From: Siphlonurus alternatus
Taxonomy: Eukaryota; Arthropoda; Insecta; Ephemeroptera; Siphlonuridae
Length of the DNA: 64,000 nucleotides
Direction: 5' to 3'
Assembly (NCBI GenBank): GCA_949825025.1
Contig: OX463783.1
Coordinates: 12,311,628 to 12,375,627, forward strand
Positions 57,631 through 64,000 of the stretch are shown in pieces (the stretch's first letter is position 1; every line of letters starts with the position of its first letter). The translations under genes and the position numbers were made by a program. The notes below the pieces were generated by a model. It made no database searches, was not told the origin of the DNA, and saw only the letters and a list, made by a program, of their open reading frames with translations.

Positions 57631-60042
57631 AATTTTAAAAGTGAAAGTTATAATAATTAACGACCCCCCCCCTCCCTCCATAAATAAGTCATCATGGCTC
57701 TGTAGACTACGTAACAATGCAAACAAACAGAGCAGGGGTAACATTCGTGCTGTCCTGAGTTTTATATAATTGTTTGAAATTTTCTGCACTCTCCTTTTCC
57801 ATCAGAATTAACTTGACTTCGGTGGGCATCAAGAAGCCCTCCCATTTTCTCCAAAATTATTAAATCTACATTACGTTTTTGAATCTGAGTAATTAAAGGG
57901 TAGGGGGATATCTAAAACTTTATAGAAGATGGACCCGTCTCCAAAATCATCTTGCCATAAAATGAAACAATTATAATTACAACAAAATAAAGCAGTTGCC
58001 TGGTTACTTAAAACATATAATGTATGTAGTAGGGTGAGGAAGGCATTTTGTTAGGTTAAAGGGTCTTAATTTTATACCCAGAATATATAATGTATTGTTT
58101 GTTTTTTCCCCTTTTGATTTAAATTGAAATTTTTGTTTGAAACCTTTACAATGTTTGCTCTGTTGAACAAGTTTAAATGTTGATAAGATGAAAGGTTTAT
58201 AATTGTTTGAGTATAAAATATATCCTTTTAATATCAATTTCAATTATAAACTAGATATGAGATTATTTTATGTGAAAAAAAGTGAAAAAAATAAACCTGA
58301 AAAGCTTTTTCTCAATCCTAAAATAGAAATGAATGAAAACGCAAAAACTTTTAATTTTATTCAATTCCGTTTTTAGAAATAAACTTTGCAACAGTTACCA
58401 AGATATGACGCACAGAGAAGTACCCCCGGGTATTTGCCAAAGTTACAAGCTAAGGTGTAACAAGGAGGAACATTTTGAGATGAAGAGGACATCCAAGATA
58501 TAACTCACATAAAAAAAGTTGAAAAAAAAAATCTTTTTAAAATTGTCTTTGAAACTTTGTGACTAAATAGAGTTAAGACTTTGACGCCAAAGTTCTTATT
58601 AAAAAAAATTGTCTACTAGGAGTTACTTTGATTATCAAAAATCACAAGAAAATTTAATGTCAAAATTTTATAATTTTATTAAAATTGTGATATTATAAAA
58701 TGGTGTGAAGTTTCAAATATTTTTAAGAGTAAACTTCAAGAGATAAATTTAAATAAATAACTTCCTAATTTTAGTGTACTGTCACTAAAATTAGGAAGTT
58801 ATTTCTCTTGGGATCCATTGTTGTAAATTGAATAAAATATATGACGCAAATATAGTTAATGTTACAAATTATTTTACTTATGAAGAAGCTATTTTAATTT
58901 TATTGGAAAACCACGTCCCCCTTCTACATCAAAAATTTACCCTTTTATTACATAATTGTCAAGCCTGACAGTTTCTTTTAAAAAAATTTCAATAAATTGT
59001 TTCAAAAATTGAAATCGATTTTTTTTTATACTATAGTATATCTTAGCATTTTTATGAATTTTTACATGCATTTGTTTATTTTTTACCAAACAAATAATTA
59101 ACATAATATTTTTTGCTTATTTGTATCGAGAACTTCTTGAGGAATTCAAATGATATTATTTTAACTATTGCAAATAAAGGTCAATTTGATAACTCACTTC
59201 ATTGATAATGAACTTAAATGTAACTAGTTTAACATTCAACCATTTAAATATATACATGCAATTTCTATAATGAAGACAAAATTTTAAGTAGAAACGGTAA
59301 ATTTAGTGAGAAATTATTTTAAATTATATTAATAATTATAACAATGCTATTATATTTTGTATTTCAAGAGATTGTATAAAATATATAAGGAAACGTTAAA
59401 GTTTATATTAATACGCATTCACAAACTTAGTCAATTTAAATTGTATATAGCCTGGATGTTATAATATTATAATTATAATTTAAAACGATAAATAGAGAAC
59501 ATTAACTAAAATAATCAAAATCTTCAAAGTTAGACCTCATCTATGCAATCGGTTGTTAATGCCATTATATAAAAAGTACTAAAATTTGTATTGCAGATTG
59601 TATATATGACTCAGGTTAAAAGGTCAAAGTTGGTGCTATTATAATAGGCAATGAATGTCAATTAAAATCGTATAATTATAGCATAATGTTATAATATTAT
59701 ACTATAATTTAAAGCGATAAATGAAGAAGATTATTTTAACTTAATGACATTAAATAAAAAGTATCACCATTTGCAGATTGTAGCTAAGGTTCAAAGGTCA
59801 AAGGTCGTGCTACGCATTCAGTGCGAGTGTCACGTCTCTCTCGCGTGGACAGTTACATGTAAATTGCTCGAGATGTAAAATGAGAACAGCCGCACACATC
59901 AGGTACCAACGTTTCCGCTTGTCGCTCGCTTTTTGCTGCTATCTCTCGTTTTCACGCTTGTTAATTCTCGCCAATTTATGTCTCTTTCTCCCTCTACATT
60001 TCTCTTTTTCTCTCTTGACTCTATCTTTTTCCATATGTCTCT

Positions 60043-60067
60043 CCCTCTCTCTCTCTAGATATCTCTG

Positions 60068-60145
<78 letters not shown>
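60043..60145. repeat. (CT)n microsatellite
   Basis: Pure CT from about 60073 to 60145, with a degenerate CT-rich lead-in from about 59940. Confidence 0.95.
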
Positions 60146-60147
<2 letters not shown>

Positions 60148-60815
60148 GCCTCTCTCTTTTGGCTGTGGCACTTAAAACTGCGAAACGCTTATATAATCGT
60201 AATTATACTAAACAAACATCACCATATATATCACATACGTGCTTCTCTAATTATTCAAATCAGTTGAATTAACTATAAATATATATCCCTACTTTTTAAT
60301 GCAAAATTCTAAATTTAGATACTATAGTATCCTTTATATAAATGAAATTTTAATGATGTGCTTTGATTAAGTCATTAAATTTTTATTGCTTTTTTGTTGT
60401 GTGATGGCAATTTTATCATCACAAAATATAAATTACTTTGTTAATTTTACATAAAAATACACTTTAGTTTGGGTTACTGTAAGTTAAATTCAGCCACTTA
60501 ATTATGACCCTACAACAATCAGTTGAAGAAAAAAAAAATATATAAATACATTCACCTTCGAAGAAAAAATATGCTGCTTGGTTGAACCATATAAAGAAAA
60601 TGCTGTCAAATATAATAATTTACAGGTTAATTTTTGATATTTATCTTTTTTTTAATATTATTTTGAAATTTTGATTTGAAATGCAGGTGACAAAATAAAT
60701 CTTTTCGTATTTTTACTTTGTTTATTTCAAGATATATTCGCTATATATATTATATTGTAATTTGCATTAGTTATACATTGAGTATAGTTTTATAAAAAAT
60801 TTTACTAAACATTAT

Positions 60816-61342
60816 GGGGGACATTCACAAAGCACTTTAACCCCCACTTTAGCCCCGATTTTTAACCCTGGTGATAAACATGGTGCTAAACTATGAGCTT
60901 AACATGGTTAGCCCCTGATTTAGTACCATGTTTAGCACCGGGGTTAAAATCGGGGCTAAAGGGGGGTTAAGGGTAAGGTAACGCCACCAATGTTAAAAAA
61001 AATCCCTCTCACAAAAATTCTGAAAAAAATTTAAAATGTTCTCCTCTATACCCCCTATCAGTACCTAAAATATCAGGTATACAAATACGATCTAGTTTTT
61101 GAGTTATAAATTTTTAAAGTTGACTACTTTAACATGGAGAAATGAAACTCCCATGTTAAATTGGTCAACTTTAAAAATTTATAACTCAAAAACTAGATCG
61201 TATTTGTATACCTGATATTTTAGCTACTGATAGGGGGTGTAGAGGAGAACATTTTAAATTTTTTTCAGAATTTTTGTGAGAGGGATTTTTTTTAACATTG
61301 GTGGCGTTACCTTACCCTTAAAGTGCTTTGTGAATGTCCCCC
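60816..61342. mobile_element. foldback MITE interrupted by a nested palindrome
   Basis: Outer ends GGGGGACATTCACAAAGCAC and the inverted GTGCTTTGTGAATGTCCCCC, flanked by TAT on both sides. Inner arms CTTTAGCCCCGATTTT and AAAATCGGGGCTAAAG. The right arm is split after TTAA by the element 60971-61317. Confidence 0.78.
60971..61317. mobile_element. 347-bp palindrome with TTAA duplication (piggyBac-like MITE), copy 2, nested
   Basis: Same termini and exactly the same length as 23391-23737, with only a few base differences. TTAA lies at 60967-60970 and 61318-61321. Removing it and one TTAA rejoins the two parts of the outer element. Confidence 0.83.
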
Positions 61343-64000
61343 TATGTTACGAAAGCAAAATTTATACACCATGCACTATATATAGCAGATGTATCATTTT
61401 TTTAATTAATTCCAATATGCTTTTTCCGTCATCGGTACGTATCATATAAGTGCAAGTATAAGCGTACATTGGAATTAATTAATAAAAACGTCAACTGATG
61501 GAGATAGCATCTAGTCTGCGGACTAAAAATAAATAAATATAGAAATAAAGATATTATTTTATTATATTCTAAAAATAGTACTTATTTTTTTTATCTTAAG
61601 TTTTGACATGAACAAATATTTTTGGTCAAAAGCCCCCTTGAAAGGTAATATTGACATTGTAAAACCTTTTTCTTTCAAGTGAGGAACCTGTACTTGATAT
61701 GAAACGATACAAACATTGTGTAATAAACAAGCTTATACTATTCTACATGATATTATAAAATTTCTTCTACCATTTCATGGTCAAAGGCAATTTTTCTTTC
61801 ATCCTAAATTTCAAAGGATATTTCTTGAGCAGACATACTTTTTTTTTGTCTGTCCTTCCATTTCACAGACAATTTGACATAAAGGAATTTATCTGGAAAG
61901 AAAATTAAACTCTTTATAGAGAGAGAGAAAAAAAGTCTTTTACAAATAAAAATGTAAAAAGAGGTCTTGAAAAAAGATCAAAAGCCAGATATTGAGTTAA
62001 TTTCTGTATAAATTAATATGATTAAGATGGTATTACAATATTAAGAAGGACTTTTATAGAAAAACGTATGGATTAATTATGCGTTTAACTTTCATCAATT
62101 TTCTTTTGTTCTTTATATTCATGAGTAAATTACAACCAAATTTAATTCATACTAAAAAAAATAATAATGATGATATAATTTATCTCAAATAAAAGTATAA
62201 ATCTATTTTCAGAATATTATTATAAAATGTATATAATTTTTATTTGAGTTTGATACGGGGGAAGGAAGAGAGACGTTTTAACCGGGGAAGTACGCATCTC
62301 TTCCCCAGAGAAAGATACGTCCGGGCCTCGGGCTTTGCAAACGTCTCTCATTTCACTTGGCACAATACTGTTTTGAAAAATATAAAAATAAATTCTTTCA
62401 TTAAATAATATTTCTCTATCTCGTAATAATTTGATTATTAATTTGCTTAATAATTCATAAAAAATTTAAAATTCTTAAAATAAATTTAATTTATTTCGTA
62501 TCCCATGAACTGCTGGATATCTACTTTTCAGATAAAAAAAAATATGACAACTTCCATTTTGTAATAAAAAAAGGTCACATTCAATGAAAGAGGTTAAAAA
62601 TTAAAATAGTTGTTATCACAAAGTACAACTGTTATGTTGCAATCTCATGATTTTTATCTTTATACATTAAATGTTTTATAGCCAAAATTATACATGCTCG
62701 AATCTGAATGTTCTTTAAAATATTTAAAAAAAAATTAATTTTGCAAATACAGTTTAACAATAAAATGCTTACGAATTATAATATAACCTGGAAATCAAAC
62801 TATATAATAAAATGGGATGGAGTATGCAAATAGCTGGCTTAGATTATGAAACAGAGAGTATTATTGAAATCCATTTAATAAATCAAAACTAAATAAAAGA
62901 AAACAAAGTTTCATCGAAAATTCTTTGTAATTTTTAAATTCAAAATTACTGACTTTCAGACCACTTTTAGTGGTATTCATATTTTAATATAGTGATGAAA
63001 TATAATTTTTACAAGCTCGTCATAATTTAGTTATATTTTTTATTTATTTTATCAATCGATTCAAACATTTTGTAAATATTCGGGATTTAGCAAGTTAATA
63101 CATAGCATTTACATTAACGTATAGATAATATATACACAATGATGAGGCTTCTCTATAATGATAATGACTTAAATTTTGATCAAAGGATTGCCATCTCTCT
63201 ATGATTTAAATTAATGCTACTACTAACTATTAATCGCAATGGTGACTCTTAGAAAGCTATAAATATCAATGTGGTGATTAGCCTAGTTGTTGAAGTCAAA
63301 GAGAATGCTAACTTCTCACTTTGAGATTCTAAATGATCACTATAAAGTTGATTGCTGTTTATATTTTTACGTGGGGCTCGTGAGGGGAGGTACTACGTTA
63401 TTCGCTACATGCTTACTGCAGAAGGAGGGGAGGAAGAAAGAGAAAGTGGAGGTCAAGATTGTGTTAAAAAACATAGGAACAATGACATAACAAAAATTAA
63501 AATGTTTTTTAACAGTTTTTTGGTGATTAGATTTTTCTACTAGTTCATTCATGTACTGTTTTATATTCTTACAGTATTTAAACTTGATTTCATTTATTAA
63601 ATAAAAAAATTACACATTTTGTTTTTTATGCTAGTATTTGCATTATGAACAACCTCAACGCTGCCTACTTGCCAAGGGTATGACGTCAGAGCAATCCCCT
63701 CTTGAACTAGGAATGTCCTAATACTGGTACACAGCATACAGATACTGATGTAAACGTATAACTACTACAAATATCTTGTCATCAAATCAGAATACTACAA
63801 CCATAACAATTTATTGGCAATAACAATTAATTTTATGATGCCTATTATACTAGTTACATATATATATATATAAATATATATATGTATATATGTTTAATTA
63901 TACATATAATTATAGCTCAGTTTACCATGATGTAAATAAAATTACATTTTTTAATACAATGTAATTAAACTTGTATTTTAATTGGATCATATTTTTGTAT

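Larger units (their letters stand above)
57347..64000 (-). other. upstream intron of the receptor gene (5' exons not found)
   Basis: Exon 1 here begins with a split codon, so an upstream exon must exist. I searched this 6.6 kb for a minus-strand initiator plus signal peptide ending in a donor and found none. The Met-Leu-rich stretch in 57690-57790 lies inside a dispersed repeat. The region holds a foldback (57519-57630), a (CT)n tract (60043-60145) and a nested pair of palindromes (60816-61342). Confidence 0.5.

Noticed and set aside
57690..57790. Minus-strand Met-Leu-rich stretch (MLPLLCLFALLRSL) as the receptor signal peptide
   Set aside because: It overlaps a dispersed repeat also seen at 45925 and 49795, has no donor in the required phase, and runs on into a frame with homopolymer glycine codons.
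59880..60272. Plus-strand ORF with Leu-Ser repeats
   Set aside because: It is produced by the (CT)n microsatellite and its degenerate flank; there is no other coding evidence.
63287..63552. Overlapping small ORFs on both strands near the right edge
   Set aside because: Random-length ORFs in AT-rich DNA with no domain, no conserved motif and no splice context.

Overview
The window is eukaryotic nuclear DNA from an arthropod, most probably an insect (order not determinable from sequence alone; a hemipteroid is only a guess). It is strongly AT-rich, with small GT-AG exons in long introns, many palindromic MITE-type elements, GA/CT microsatellites and a 5S-rRNA-derived SINE. No bacterial-style operons, CRISPR arrays or convincing tRNA genes are seen.

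Two genes lie tail to tail. At the left edge, on the + strand, are the last five coding exons of a DNase II family acid endonuclease (1-3477, 5' end outside the window). Both HxK catalytic motifs are present. The last coding exon is out of frame by one base at an A9 run, and a donor just after the stop suggests a spliced 3' UTR (exon from 4648). A roughly 5.4 kb AT-rich convergent intergenic/3' UTR region follows.

The rest of the window (10198-57346, - strand) is one large gene. I assembled 27 exons by hand using splice sites and reading phase; they encode about 2,212 residues. The missing 5' exon(s), including start codon and signal peptide, lie beyond 57346, probably outside the window. The product is a single-pass type I membrane protein. 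Its ectodomain order is CUB-CUB, C-type lectin domain, CUB, C-type lectin domain, CUB-CUB, a divergent CUB-like region and three EGF-like repeats. A transmembrane helix follows, then a cytoplasmic tail of about 950 residues that is mostly disordered and rich in Ser/Pro. I do not recognise a named orthologue.

Phase is consistent at every junction except one. At the intron inside the second lectin domain (28127-30453) the exons disagree by one base, implying a missing base, an alternative donor or an undetected micro-exon.

The introns hold most of the unusual structure. There are two 347-bp near-perfect palindromes with TTAA target duplications (piggyBac-like), one nested inside a second foldback element. 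There are two foldbacks with TA duplications (mariner-like), a palindromic family carrying TGACGTCA cores, four copies of a short foldback around GCCTTGGAAAATTT, several ATTCACGAA-terminated elements, and long GA/CT, AAAT and GAGAGC tracts. Because these are inverted repeats inside a transcribed gene, they predict long double-stranded hairpins in the pre-mRNA.
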